From NCBI RefSeq assembly GCF_030295405.1, contig NZ_AP027080.1, positions 3,394,001-3,458,000 of the forward strand: DNA of 64,000 nucleotides. The letters run 5' to 3'. The translations under genes and the position numbers were made by a program. The DNA is from Mesoterricola silvestris (lineage in GTDB: Bacteria; Acidobacteriota; Holophagae; Holophagales; Holophagaceae). The notes beneath the pieces are model-generated. The model was not told the origin of the DNA and ran no database searches. It was given only the letters and a program-made list of their open reading frames with translations. This document shows, piece by piece, positions 16,854 through 25,626 of this stretch; the first letter of the stretch is position 1, and every line of letters begins with the position of its first letter.

Positions 16854-19679
16854 ATGAAGACCATCCGCCCCATGCAGGTGAGCGTCTGTTCCCGGGTCCT
16901 GGAGCAGGGCCACCGGTTCTATTCCATCCACAGCGCCTCCATGGGGCTGCGGATCCCCTCCGGCGAACCGCTGCTGGACCTGGATTTCCTGAAGGAGGCC
17001 CTGGGGGCCCTGGGGCCCGATGACCTTCCGGACGCCGGCATGCCCAAGCCCCAGGGCGAGGTGCTGCTCACCGGCGCCTTCCACAGCCCCGGGGGGCGCC
17101 CGGTGGCGGGCCACGAGGTGCTCTTCCGGGTGGGCCCGGTGGAGCGCAGGCTCTTCGTGTTCGGTCCCCGGCGCTGGGGGGCCCTGGGCCCCACGGAGCC
17201 CGGGCCCGTGGCGCACTGCCCCCTGGACCCCGCCCACGCCTTCGGCGGCGCGGGCTTCCAGGCCAACCCCGCGGGCCAGGGCTGGGAGGACGGCCAGCTG
17301 CCCCAGGTGGAGGATCCGGCGCACCTGGTGGCCTCGCCCCGGGACCGGCCCGATCCCGCCTTCCCCGGCCCCGCGGGGCCCGGCCACCCCCGGCGCAGGG
17401 CCTTCCAGCCCGACTGCGGCCCGGACTACCTGCACCGCGACTTCCCCGGGTACCCCGCGGGCTTCGACTGGCGCTTCTTCCTCTGCGGGCCCGGGGAGCA
17501 GCGCCTCCCGGGCTACTTCCGGGGCGACGAGAGCTACGCCTTCCACCACCTGCATCCGGAGATCGAGGTCCTCCAGGGCCGCCTTCCGGGGTTCCGGGTG
17601 CGCTGTTTCCTGAACCAGGACCTGGGAGGCGCCCCGCAGTTCTCGGAGCTGTCCATGAACCTGGACACGGTGTGGTGCTTCCCCGCCCAGAGCCTGCTTT
17701 GGCTCTTCTGGCGCGGGGGACGGGAGGTCGCCGACGACGAGGCCTCCCGGATCACCCACCTGCTGGCCGCCTTCGAATCCCCCGGGGCCCCCCGCGGCCT
17801 GGACCACTACCGGGAGGCCCTGGCCCGGCGCCTGGAGGCCCAGGACCCGCTCCTGGACGTCCTGGCCACCCAGGACCTCATCCCCCCGGACCAGGCCTGC
17901 GCCCTGGAGCGCCTCACGGCCCCGGCGCAGCCCGCCCCCAGCGCCTTCTCGCGCAACATGGAGGCCCAGAAGGACCGGCTCCGGGCCCTGGCCCGGGAGA
18001 AGCTGGACGCCGCCCTGGCGCAGGCCCGCGAGGCCCTGCCGGCCCAGGGCCCGCCGGAGCCCCTGCGCCTGGACGGGGAAGCCCTCCGGCCGCCTTCCGG
18101 CGTCCCGGCGCCGGACCCCGGAGCCCGGGCGCTCCAGGAGGAGATGGAGCGGCTCCTGCCCGGGGTGGGCCGGGGCGGCCCCGTCCAGCTCAAGGATTTC
18201 TCCTTCGGGAAGCTGGACCGCGTCCTGAAGGCGGTGGAGACGCTCACCCGGTCCCGAAAGGACGAACTCACCGCCCACGTGGACGCCACCCGCGCCGGCG
18301 CCCTGGCCGGCATGGGCGCCCAGGCCCCCGCGGACCTGCCCGGGGAGCTCCGGCGCGCCCTGGACACGGCGGCCCGGACCCTGGAGGACGGCGCCGCCCC
18401 CGGGCCGGCCCGGGTCCCCCTGCCCCGCTTCGATCCCCGGCCCCTGCTTGAGCCCCTGGAGGCCGCCGAGGCCCAGGCCCGGGCCGGCCTGGGGGACATG
18501 GCGGCCCGGGGATCCGCGGATGGGGCGGCCGCCCTGGGCGCCACCGTGGACGGCCTGGAACCGGTGCGGAGCCGCATCCAGGAATCCCTGCGCCGGGCCG
18601 AGGCCGCCTTCCGGCCCCTCTACCTGCGGGGCGCCCACCGCATGCCCGAAGGCGCCTCCCCCCACGCGGAGGACCTGCCCACGCGCAGGGCGGCCTTCCT
18701 GCGGGCCCTGGCCGGGGGCGGGCCCCTGGCCGGGGGCGACTGGGCCTGCCTGGACCTGGCCGGCCTGAAGCTGGACGGGGTGGACCTCTCCGGGGCCTAC
18801 CTGGAGCAGGTGGACCTGCGCGGCGCGAGCCTGCGGGGCGCGAACCTGCGGGGCGCCATCCTCGCCCGGGCCCGGCTGGAGGCGGCCGATTTCACCGGGG
18901 CCGATCTGGAGGGGGCCAACCTGGGCGGCGCGGCCGCGGCCCGGGCGCGCTTCCCCCAGGCCAACCTCCTGGGCGCCACCCTCGAGCTCGGCACCTTCGC
19001 CGGGGCGGATTTCCAGGGCTGCCGCCTGGGGGGGGCCACCCTCATGGAGGTGGACCTGGACCGGGCGGATTTCGCCGGGGCCTTCCTGGAATCCGCCACC
19101 TTCCTCCGGCTGGAGGTCCAGGGGGCGCGGTTCTGGGAGGCCCGCCTGGGCCGGGCCACCTTCCTCCAGTGCGCCTGGCGGGAGGCGGACTTCTCCGGCG
19201 CGCGCCTCGACCACACCACCTGGGCCGATCCGCGCCTGGAGGAGGTCCGCTTCGACGGCGCCGACCTGGAGGCGGCCTGCTTCCTGGCCAGCGCCCCGGG
19301 CAAGGCCGTCCTGGCCGGCCTGAGCTTCGCCGGGGCCCGCCTGGACCGGGGCACCTTCCTGCACCTCCCCCTGCGGGGAGCCCGCTTCCGGGAGGCCTCC
19401 CTGGCGGGGGCCCTCTTTTCCGGGGCCGACCTCGCCGGGGCCGACCTCTCCGGCGCCCGCGCGCGCCAGGCCCAGTTCCGCAAGGCCATCCTCACGGGCG
19501 CCAACCTGGAGCGCATCGATCTCATGGAGGGCTCCCTCGCCAAGGCCAACCTGGTGCAGGCCCGGTTCAGGGGGGCCAACCTCCACGGGGTGGACGTGCT
19601 GCGCTCCACCCTGGGCGCCACGGATTTCACGGACTGCAATCTGGAGAGGACCCTGCTCCAGGGCTGGAGGCCCCGATGA
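16854..19679 (+). CDS. DUF2169 T6SS accessory protein with C-terminal pentapeptide repeats
   Basis: DUF2169 proteins accompany VgrG/PAAR genes in many T6SS loci and are thought to help load spike tips or effectors; the exact activity is not settled. The 941-residue product has the DUF2169 domain at about 1-300 (FGGAGFQANPAGQGW near 127; LDTVWCFPAQSLLWLFWRG near 270). A helical, charged middle region follows. From about 635 to the end it has A(D/N)LxG pentapeptide repeats such as ADFTGADLEGANLGG, predicted to form a right-handed quadrilateral beta-helix. The ATG is 8 nt after vgrG, and the end overlaps the next gene by 4 nt. A much longer upstream frame is an antiphase shadow of clpV/vgrG. Confidence 0.86.
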   Translation: MKTIRPMQVSVCSRVLEQGHRFYSIHSASMGLRIPSGEPLLDLDFLKEALGALGPDDLPDAGMPKPQGEVLLTGAFHSPGGRPVAGHEVLFRVGPVERRLFVFGPRRWGALGPTEPGPVAHCPLDPAHAFGGAGFQANPAGQGWEDGQLPQVEDPAHLVASPRDRPDPAFPGPAGPGHPRRRAFQPDCGPDYLHRDFPGYPAGFDWRFFLCGPGEQRLPGYFRGDESYAFHHLHPEIEVLQGRLPGFRVRCFLNQDLGGAPQFSELSMNLDTVWCFPAQSLLWLFWRGGREVADDEASRITHLLAAFESPGAPRGLDHYREALARRLEAQDPLLDVLATQDLIPPDQACALERLTAPAQPAPSAFSRNMEAQKDRLRALAREKLDAALAQAREALPAQGPPEPLRLDGEALRPPSGVPAPDPGARALQEEMERLLPGVGRGGPVQLKDFSFGKLDRVLKAVETLTRSRKDELTAHVDATRAGALAGMGAQAPADLPGELRRALDTAARTLEDGAAPGPARVPLPRFDPRPLLEPLEAAEAQARAGLGDMAARGSADGAAALGATVDGLEPVRSRIQESLRRAEAAFRPLYLRGAHRMPEGASPHAEDLPTRRAAFLRALAGGGPLAGGDWACLDLAGLKLDGVDLSGAYLEQVDLRGASLRGANLRGAILARARLEAADFTGADLEGANLGGAAAARARFPQANLLGATLELGTFAGADFQGCRLGGATLMEVDLDRADFAGAFLESATFLRLEVQGARFWEARLGRATFLQCAWREADFSGARLDHTTWADPRLEEVRFDGADLEAACFLASAPGKAVLAGLSFAGARLDRGTFLHLPLRGARFREASLAGALFSGADLAGADLSGARARQAQFRKAILTGANLERIDLMEGSLAKANLVQARFRGANLHGVDVLRSTLGATDFTDCNLERTLLQGWRPR

Positions 19680-20728
19680 ACGGCGAGGAACTTTCCCGGC
19701 TGGTGAAGGCCGGCGAGATCCTGGTGGGCGAGGATTTCGCCGGGGCCGACCTGCGGGGCGCGGATCTCACGGGCGGGGTCTTCCTGGAGACCGCCTTCGG
19801 GGGCTGCCGCTTCGACGGGGCCGACCTGGGCGAAGCCACCTTCAAGGACTGCCGGTTCCGGGGCGCGGCCTTCCGGGGCGCCAGCCTGCGCCAGGCCAAC
19901 CTGGTCCATGGCGATCTGGCCGGCGCGGCCTTCGGGGAGGCCGGCCTGGACGGGGCCCGGTTCCTGGAATGCGGCCTGGAGGGGGCCACCTTCGCCGGCG
20001 CCGGGGGCCGGGACACGGCCTTCGTCGACGCCGCCTTCGCGGGGGCCTCCTTCGCCGGGGCCGCTTTCGAACGGGTCTCCTTCCTGCGCTGCGGCTTCGA
20101 GGCCGCGGACTTCGGCGGCGCCCTCCTGGACACCTGCGTCTTCTTCGAAAGCGCCTTCCAGGACGCGGTCTTCCAGGGGGCCACCCTGCACCTCTGCCAC
20201 TTCCACAAGGCACAGCTGGCGGGCATCGCCTTCGGCGGCATGGACCTCGCCCGGACCCAGTTCAGCGAATGCATGCTGGCGGGGTGCCATTTCCAGGGCG
20301 CCCGGCTCCGGCAGGGCGGCTTCCTGAAGGCCCATCTGGAGGGGGCCCGCTTCGACGGCGCCGACCTGGAGCTGGCCAACTTCTACGAGGCCGGGCTCGC
20401 GGGCGCCTCCTTCCGGAAGGCGCGGCTGCCCCAGGCCAGCCTGCAGGGGGCGGACCTCGCCGGGGCGGACTTCGCGGGGGCGGACCTGACCATGGCCCAG
20501 ATGGCCGGCATGAAGGCGGTGGGGGCCCGGTTCCCGCACGCGGACCTGAGCCGCGCGGATCTGTCCCACGCCTGGCTCATGGACGCCGACCTGACCGGGG
20601 CCGCCCTGGTGCAGGCCAACCTCCACGAGATCCTGGAGGAGCGCACCACCTGGGCCGGATCCAGCAGGGCCCGGGCCCTGGGCACGGACGCCGCGCGCAG
20701 CCGCGCCGAACGATGGGGGAAGCCATGA
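19676..20728 (+). CDS. pentapeptide-repeat protein of the T6SS accessory module
   Basis: This 350-residue protein consists almost entirely of pentapeptide repeats (A-D/N/F-L/F-x-G) from about residue 18 to 320, such as GADLRGADLTGG and GADLAGADFAGADLTMAQMAG. They predict a long quadrilateral beta-helix with no catalytic site. The ATG overlaps the preceding DUF2169 gene by 4 nt (ATGA), and its own stop overlaps the next ATG. It probably acts as a scaffold with the DUF2169 protein, since the two share the same repeat type. This role is inferred from context only. Confidence 0.85.
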   Translation: MNGEELSRLVKAGEILVGEDFAGADLRGADLTGGVFLETAFGGCRFDGADLGEATFKDCRFRGAAFRGASLRQANLVHGDLAGAAFGEAGLDGARFLECGLEGATFAGAGGRDTAFVDAAFAGASFAGAAFERVSFLRCGFEAADFGGALLDTCVFFESAFQDAVFQGATLHLCHFHKAQLAGIAFGGMDLARTQFSECMLAGCHFQGARLRQGGFLKAHLEGARFDGADLELANFYEAGLAGASFRKARLPQASLQGADLAGADFAGADLTMAQMAGMKAVGARFPHADLSRADLSHAWLMDADLTGAALVQANLHEILEERTTWAGSSRARALGTDAARSRAERWGKP

Positions 20729-21363
20729 TGCCCGAAGTCCTTGTCGCTTCCCCGGGCCTGCGGGCCCGGGTCCTCTTCGTGTCGGGCGGGGACATCGCCT
20801 TGGAAGGCCCGGACGGCCTGGTCAAGGCCCGGCTGGCCTTCAGCTGCCTGGTGCGGCCGGAGGCGGGGGACTGGGTGCTCTGCCTGCCCTCGGAGGACGG
20901 CGAATACCACCTCCTGGCCATCCTGGAGCGCCCGGGGCCCCAGGCCATGACCCTCGCCTTCCCGGGGGACGCCACCCTCCGCACGGAGGAAGGCGATCTG
21001 CGCCTGGCCTCGGGAAGCGGCATCACCCTCGCCGCCTCCGGGCACCTGACCTGCCTCGCCGACGTGGCCGTCCACCAGAGCCGGGAGGCGGTGCTGGCCT
21101 GCGACGAGGTCATCGCCGAGGGCCGCTCCCTCCAGGCCCATTTCCACAGCATCTCCGTGCTGGGCCGCATCTGCCGGACCCTGGTGCAGCACCTGTTCCA
21201 CCAGGCCCGCACCTACATCCGGCGCACCGAGGACCTGGACCAGGTGGAAGGGAGGCAACTGCTGCGCAGGAGCAAGGGGCTCTATTCCGTGGGCTCGGAG
21301 CACACCGTCCTGCTCAGCGCCAAGGACACCCGCATCGACGGCGAACGGATCCACATGGGCTGA
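20725..21363 (+). CDS. DUF3540 family T6SS accessory protein
   Basis: This 212-residue protein resembles DUF3540 proteins, which are encoded beside DUF2169 and DUF4150 genes in T6SS clusters and have no proven biochemical role. The N-terminal half is beta-rich (LEGPDGLVKARLAFSCLVRPEAGDW), and the C-terminal half is helical (GRICRTLVQHLFHQARTYIRR), ending in a short beta segment. Two ATGs are adjacent (20725 and 20728). The first overlaps the previous stop as ATGA and is used. Confidence 0.78.
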   Translation: MMPEVLVASPGLRARVLFVSGGDIALEGPDGLVKARLAFSCLVRPEAGDWVLCLPSEDGEYHLLAILERPGPQAMTLAFPGDATLRTEEGDLRLASGSGITLAASGHLTCLADVAVHQSREAVLACDEVIAEGRSLQAHFHSISVLGRICRTLVQHLFHQARTYIRRTEDLDQVEGRQLLRRSKGLYSVGSEHTVLLSAKDTRIDGERIHMG

Positions 21364-21373
21364 GGAGGCCGCC

Positions 21374-21772
21374 ATGTTCCTGAATTGCTCCCTGTCCGGC
21401 ATGGCCTTCGCGTTTCCGGACGTGTGCCTCACGCCCACCCCGGTGGGCCCGGTGCCCATCCCCTATCCCAACATCGTCCTCCCGCCCATGGCCCTGCCGC
21501 CCACCACGAACCCGCGCCACCTGGTCTCCATGATGCCCGTCCACACCCTGGCCACGGTGGTGCCCATGAGCGCCGGCGACAACGCCGGCGTCATGGGCGG
21601 CGTGGCCTCGGCCATGATGATGGGCCCGGCCCGGCATCTCATGGGCAGCGTGAAGGTCTTCTCCGGGGGGGCCCCCGTCACCCGCATGCTGGATCCCACC
21701 CTGCAGAACGGCACCAACGCCGCCGGCCTGAGCCTGGCCCCCTCCCAGACCCGGGTGCTGGTCCTGTCGTGA
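21374..21772 (+). CDS. PAAR-like spike tip protein (DUF4150)
   Basis: DUF4150 proteins are PAAR-like tips that sharpen the VgrG spike. The 132-residue product has the family layout: an early FPDVCLTPTPVGPVPIPYPN stretch, GDNAGVMGGVASAMMMGP, then VKVFSGGAPVTRMLDPT. There is no C-terminal toxin domain, so it is a bare tip. GAGG lies 5 nt before the ATG, and the gene follows DUF3540 by 10 nt. It is the last gene of the T6SS run. No cognate immunity gene follows. Confidence 0.87.
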   Translation: MFLNCSLSGMAFAFPDVCLTPTPVGPVPIPYPNIVLPPMALPPTTNPRHLVSMMPVHTLATVVPMSAGDNAGVMGGVASAMMMGPARHLMGSVKVFSGGAPVTRMLDPTLQNGTNAAGLSLAPSQTRVLVLS

Positions 21773-22096
21773 TAACAAAACCGCCCATCCTCGCCGGGAT
21801 TCCGTAGGCCTCATCCCCTTCATCCCAGACATCACCGTTCATCCCTGTTCCGCAGGGCCGAGGCTTGGATGGGTCGGCGATGTGGGTAATGAGAGCGCCG
21901 ACCCAATCCATCGCGAGCCCTGCGGAACAGGGATGGACGGTGATGTCCGGGATGAACAGGGATCAAGGCAAGGCCTTCGGGTTGGGCAAAGGAGCCCACC
22001 CGGAAAAGGCGGACTTCCGGGGAACCTTTCAAATAAATCAATCATTTCAAGGCACCAGGGGTCCCCGCCGGACCCCGCCCTTTCCGGGAGCCGACG
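21773..22096 (+). other. intergenic region after the T6SS run
   Basis: This is a 324-bp gap. Its first half is filled by copy A of the giant hairpin repeat (21811-21964). The remainder has an A+T-richer stretch near 22028-22050 that may carry the promoter of the SPFH gene, and GGGAG just before that gene's ATG. No coding sequence is supported here. Confidence 0.7.
21811..21964. repeat. giant hairpin repeat, copy A
   Basis: The outer arms (about 21811-21858 and 21917-21964) are roughly 48 nt and nearly complementary, with only a few mismatches. They contain TTCATCC-like words and end in CCCTGTTCCGCAGGGC at the inside. The loop carries a second stem (GGATGGGTCGGCG with CGCCGACCCAATCC). The same architecture recurs at 25793-25949 and 33753-33913. 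It lies downstream of the DUF4150 gene. Whether it acts as DNA or RNA is unknown. Confidence 0.85.
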
Positions 22097-23080
22097 ATGC
22101 CTCATCCCTTCCTCCTGTTCGGAGCCTTCCTGGTGCTGGTCCTGGCGATCCGCAGCCTGCGCATCATCCGGCCCTACCAGAAGGGGGTGGTGGAGACCCT
22201 GGGCCGGTACACGGCGCCGCCCCGGGCGCCGGGGCTGGTGTTCGTGATGCCGTTCGTGCAGCGCCTTGAGATGGTGGACAGCCGGGAGCAGGTCATCGAG
22301 GTGCCGCCCCAGGAGGTGATCACCAAGGACAACGCGGCCGTGACCGTGGACGCGGTGATCTATTTCCGAATCACGGACCCGGTGCGGGTGATCTACAACA
22401 TCAGCAACTTCTCGTACGCGGCGGTGAAGCTGGCCCAGACCAACCTGCGCAACATCGTGGGCGAGATGGAGCTGGACCAGACCCTCACGGGGCGGGAGAA
22501 GATCAACACCCAGCTCCGGCTGGTGCTGGACGAGGCCACCGACGAGTGGGGCGTGAAGGTGGTGCGGGTGGAGATCCAGAAGATCGAACCCCCCACCGAT
22601 ATCACCAACGCCATGTCCAAGCAGATGAAGGCCGAACGGGAAAAGCGCGCCGCCATCCTGGAATCCGAGGGGTTCAAGCAGAGCGCCATCCTCAAGGCCG
22701 AAGGGGAGCGCGAAAGCCAGGTGCTCCGGGCGGAGGGGGACCGCCAGGGCGCGATCATCCGCGCCGAAGGCCAGGCCCAGGCGGTGCGCGTCCTCGCCGA
22801 AGCCGAGCGGTTCCGCATCGAGACGGTCTTCAACGCCATCCACGCCGGGAATCCGGATGCCGGCCTCCTGGCGCTCAGGAGCCTGGAGACCCTGGAGAAG
22901 GTGGCCGACGGCAAGGCCACCAAGATCTTCCTGCCCTCGGACCTGGGCGCGGCCCTCTCCTCCCTGGGGGCCGTGGGCGAACTGTTCCGCAAGGACCCGG
23001 AGCCGCCGCCGGAGCCCGCGCCGGCGCCGCCCAGGGCCCCGGCCCCCGCCCCGGTGCGCCGGGGGATCGTCGGGTCCTGA
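22097..23080 (+). CDS. SPFH/Band 7 (stomatin-like) membrane protein
   Basis: SPFH proteins of the QmcA/stomatin type form large membrane rings and are linked to protease control and membrane microdomains. The 327-residue product has one N-terminal membrane helix (about 3-20), then the Band 7 domain: RIIRPYQKGVVETLGRY, VITKDNAAVTVDAVIYF and NLRNIVGEMELDQTLTGRE. A long coiled coil follows (AEREKRAAILESEGFKQSAI), and the tail is Pro/Ala-rich. No NfeD-like gene is adjacent, although one is frequently the partner. GGGAG precedes the ATG. Confidence 0.92.
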   Translation: MPHPFLLFGAFLVLVLAIRSLRIIRPYQKGVVETLGRYTAPPRAPGLVFVMPFVQRLEMVDSREQVIEVPPQEVITKDNAAVTVDAVIYFRITDPVRVIYNISNFSYAAVKLAQTNLRNIVGEMELDQTLTGREKINTQLRLVLDEATDEWGVKVVRVEIQKIEPPTDITNAMSKQMKAEREKRAAILESEGFKQSAILKAEGERESQVLRAEGDRQGAIIRAEGQAQAVRVLAEAERFRIETVFNAIHAGNPDAGLLALRSLETLEKVADGKATKIFLPSDLGAALSSLGAVGELFRKDPEPPPEPAPAPPRAPAPAPVRRGIVGS

Positions 23081-23177
23081 GGGGTCCCGGGCCGGAGGAG
23101 GCCGGCGCGGTTCCCGATAGAATGGACACCCCGCAACGGCCTGGGCGGAAAGCCCGCCCTTCCCCCGAAGGAGTCCC

Positions 23178-23822
23178 ATGCCCGACACCCGGCTCATCAG
23201 CACCCCCACCACGGGCCGCTACCTGGTGGAACCCGCCTCCCGGCCCGGAGCCCCCATCCTGGTGGGCTTCCACGGGTACGGCCAGTGCGCGGAGGAGATG
23301 CTCGAGGATCTCCGGCGCATCCCCGGGGACTGGACCCGGGTGTCGGTCCAGGCCCTGCACCGGTTCTACAGCCCGAAGACCCGCGAGGTGGTGGGCTCCT
23401 GGATGACGGCCCAGGACCGGGACCGGGCCATCGAGGACAACGTGGCCTACGTGCGCGGCGTGGTCGCCGATGTGCGGGCCGGGGGCCGGGACGGGCGGCT
23501 CGTCTTCGCGGGGTTCTCCCAGGGCGCCGCCATGGCCTGGCGCGCCGCGGCCCGGTGCGGGCCCTGCCACGGGCTCGTCATCCTGGGCGGGGATCTGCCC
23601 CCGGACGTGGCCGCACACCCCTCCCTCGAGCTCCCCCCGGTGCTCCTGGGGCGCGGCGAGCGGGACGGATTCTACTCGGGCCCCCAGCTGGAGAAGGACA
23701 TCGCCGCGCTGGAGGCCCTGGGGATCCGGCCGGAGGTGGTGCGCTTCGACGGCGGTCACGAATGGGCGCCGCCCTTCCTGGAGGCCGCGGGGCGGTTCCT
23801 TTCCAGGATCCTGACCATGTAG
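23178..23822 (+). CDS. alpha/beta-hydrolase, phospholipase/carboxylesterase type
   Basis: This is a predicted serine esterase of the phospholipase/carboxylesterase family, 214 residues and soluble. Residues visible for the catalytic triad are Ser in GFSQGA (about 115), Asp in GERDGFY (about 163) and His in GGHEW (about 195). The oxyanion loop is in GFHGYGQ near residue 36. AAGGAG precedes the ATG. Its 3' end overlaps the converging GNAT gene by 67 bp. The substrate cannot be inferred. Confidence 0.85.
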   Translation: MPDTRLISTPTTGRYLVEPASRPGAPILVGFHGYGQCAEEMLEDLRRIPGDWTRVSVQALHRFYSPKTREVVGSWMTAQDRDRAIEDNVAYVRGVVADVRAGGRDGRLVFAGFSQGAAMAWRAAARCGPCHGLVILGGDLPPDVAAHPSLELPPVLLGRGERDGFYSGPQLEKDIAALEALGIRPEVVRFDGGHEWAPPFLEAAGRFLSRILTM

Positions 23823-24274
23823 GTCGCGTCCACTCCCGGCGCATAGGTGAAGCTCCGCACCCGCCGGAACCCCTGGCGCTCCCAGAAGGGTTCCGCCCCC
23901 TGCACCGCCGTGAGGGCGAGGGTCCCCAAGCCCAGGTCCGCCGCCAGGCCCAGGACGGCTGCCAGCAGGTCCCCGGCGGCGCCGGTGCCCCGCCAGGCGG
24001 GAATCACGGCCAGGTCGTGCACGTAGAGGCAGTCCGGGTCCGCCGGAGGGGGGGCCGCGTCGCCCAGGGGCAGGACCCGGCCCCTCCGCCAGGGCTGGAA
24101 GAAGACGTAGGCGCCCACCAGGTCCCCCCGGTGGAGGCCCCGGCAGCCCCCGGGAAAGGCCCGCAGCTTGGCCGCGAAGACGGCCTCCGCCTCGCGGAGG
24201 GCCTCCGGGTAGCAGGCCCGCTGCACCTCCAGGATGGCCGGGAGGTCCTCCGGGCTGAGGCGGCGCACGGGCAT
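23756..24274 (-). CDS. GNAT family N-acetyltransferase
   Basis: This is a predicted acetyl-CoA-dependent N-acetyltransferase, 172 residues. The N-terminal PVRRLSPEDLPAILEVQRACY, the VHDLAVIPAWRGTGAAGDLL acetyl-CoA-binding region (Q/RxxGxG/A-like) and EPFWERQGFRRV near the C-terminus fit GNAT. The RxxGxG loop is slightly atypical (RGTGAAG). It converges on the hydrolase gene, so the two transcripts overlap. A GGAGG-like sequence lies upstream of the ATG. The substrate is unknown. Confidence 0.85.
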   Translation of the reverse strand: MPVRRLSPEDLPAILEVQRACYPEALREAEAVFAAKLRAFPGGCRGLHRGDLVGAYVFFQPWRRGRVLPLGDAAPPPADPDCLYVHDLAVIPAWRGTGAAGDLLAAVLGLAADLGLGTLALTAVQGAEPFWERQGFRRVRSFTYAPGVDATYMVRILERNRPAASRKGGAHS

Positions 24275-24395
24275 GGGGATTCCTCCGGAGCCAGGATATC
24301 AGCGGGTGGCCGCCCGGGGCCGGAGCCCACCCCCCCCCCGTCCTGGGTTAAACTTTCCCGGTGCCTGCGAGGTCTCAGGCTGATACGAGGTGTTC

Positions 24396-25520
24396 ATGAG
24401 CGGAATCCCGAAGCTTGCCCTGCCCACCTGCGCCGCCCTGGCCTTCCTCCTGGGCTGCGGCGGGAGCAGCACCTCCAGCGCCCCCACGGGCACCCTCACC
24501 CTCACGCTCAGTTCGGACAATCTGCCGGGCTTCTCCCAGGTGGTCGTGAGCCTGGACAAGGTGGAGGGCACCCAGGACGGCAGCAGGTGGCTCAACCTGG
24601 GCTCGCCCCAGACCACGGTGGACCTCATGGCCCTGCAGAACGGCCACGGGGTGGTGATCCTCAACGCGGCCAAGGTCTATTCGGGGACCTACACCCAGTT
24701 CCGCCTCACCTGGGGCACCAAGAACTACAACTCCGCCATCAACCTGCCGGCCTACGTGATCCCCGAGGGGGGCGCGGGGCAGGTGCTGGCCATGCCCACC
24801 ACCACGGTCGTCAAGGGCAGCGCCACCCTTCCCTCCAACGGCTCGGCCCAGGCGCTGATCATGCTCAGCGGCGACCAGGGCGTGCTCACGGCTCCGGCCT
24901 CGGCCACCCCCTACCGCTTCAACGCCACGGGCCAGGCCTTCGACGCCACCAACTGCGGCCGGATCACGGGTCAGGTGGCGGGCCCCAACGGCAAGCTCGC
25001 CGGCGTCGAGGTCCTCGCCCAGACCGTGGACGGCGTGGGCCTGGCCACCCTGGCGCGCCGCGCCGTCTCGGACGCCTCCGGCGCCTTCGAACTGGACGGG
25101 CTTCCCTCCGGGGCCATCTACTACCTGGCCGCCCAGCCCCTGAACTGCCAGGCCCAAGCCGCCGCCCCCGGGACCCTGGCCGCGGGCGCCACCCTCAACG
25201 CGAACCTCACCTTCACCGCCCCCGTCACCTCGGGCACCCTCGTCCTCGCCATCACCCCCAAGTCCTCGGACACCCAGGGCACCTGGGGCGAACTGCGCCA
25301 GTCCCTGGCCACGGGCGCCGGCGCCCAGAACCTCATCATCCGCTCCCGCACCGCCATCATCGGCGCCAGCCAGGACACCGTGTCCTTCCTGTCCGTCGCC
25401 CCCGGCACCTACGGCGTCACCGCCCAGCGCAGCACCTCCGGCGCCGCCCCCGTGCCCAACAACGGCTCCCAGCAGGCCGTGGCCGCGGGCGGCACCACCA
25501 ACGCGACGCTGGCGTTCTAA
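24396..25520 (+). CDS. DUF4382 domain lipoprotein
   Basis: This is an exported lipoprotein of about 374 residues. The signal peptide has a lipobox LLGC at about residues 18-21, followed by a Ser/Gly-rich spacer. Residues about 30-170 resemble DUF4382 (GTLTLTLSSDNLPGFSQVVV and VDLMALQNGHGVVILNAAKV). A carboxypeptidase-regulatory-like beta-sandwich follows (GRITGQVAGPNGKLAGVEVLA), then a further beta-rich region. A GTG at 24390 is possible, but it lies within the GAGG ribosome binding site, so the ATG at 24396 is used. The function is unknown; it is probably a surface or periplasmic protein. Confidence 0.82.
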   Translation: MSGIPKLALPTCAALAFLLGCGGSSTSSAPTGTLTLTLSSDNLPGFSQVVVSLDKVEGTQDGSRWLNLGSPQTTVDLMALQNGHGVVILNAAKVYSGTYTQFRLTWGTKNYNSAINLPAYVIPEGGAGQVLAMPTTTVVKGSATLPSNGSAQALIMLSGDQGVLTAPASATPYRFNATGQAFDATNCGRITGQVAGPNGKLAGVEVLAQTVDGVGLATLARRAVSDASGAFELDGLPSGAIYYLAAQPLNCQAQAAAPGTLAAGATLNANLTFTAPVTSGTLVLAITPKSSDTQGTWGELRQSLATGAGAQNLIIRSRTAIIGASQDTVSFLSVAPGTYGVTAQRSTSGAAPVPNNGSQQAVAAGGTTNATLAF

Positions 25521-25527
25521 GGTACGA

Positions 25528-25626
25528 GTCCCGGACCTTCGACCCGGTTCGTTGCTGCGTGCGGGGCACGCAGCAACGGAAAGCCCGCGTCTTGGACATG
25601 GGGCCGGGTTGTCACCCATTGGCCCC
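25528..25626 (+). repeat. 99-bp post-stop hairpin element, copy 1
   Basis: It begins 8 nt after the stop of the DUF4382 gene. The first 25 nt (GTCCCGGAC...GGTTCGT) match the copy at 63824 at 23 of 25 positions. A perfect 13-bp stem with a GGG loop lies at 25550-25578 and is followed by CGGAA. A second, weaker stem (GGGGCC/GGCCCC) closes the element. The two copies align without gaps over 99 nt, and their stems differ by several compensatory changes. A terminator-like or structured 3'-UTR role is possible, but there is no T-run. Confidence 0.75.

Noticed and set aside
18760-20640. Repetitive DNA that might look like a tandem-repeat array or CRISPR
   Set aside because: The repeats are the pentapeptide codons (A-D-L-x-G) of two proteins; they are not spaced direct DNA repeats.
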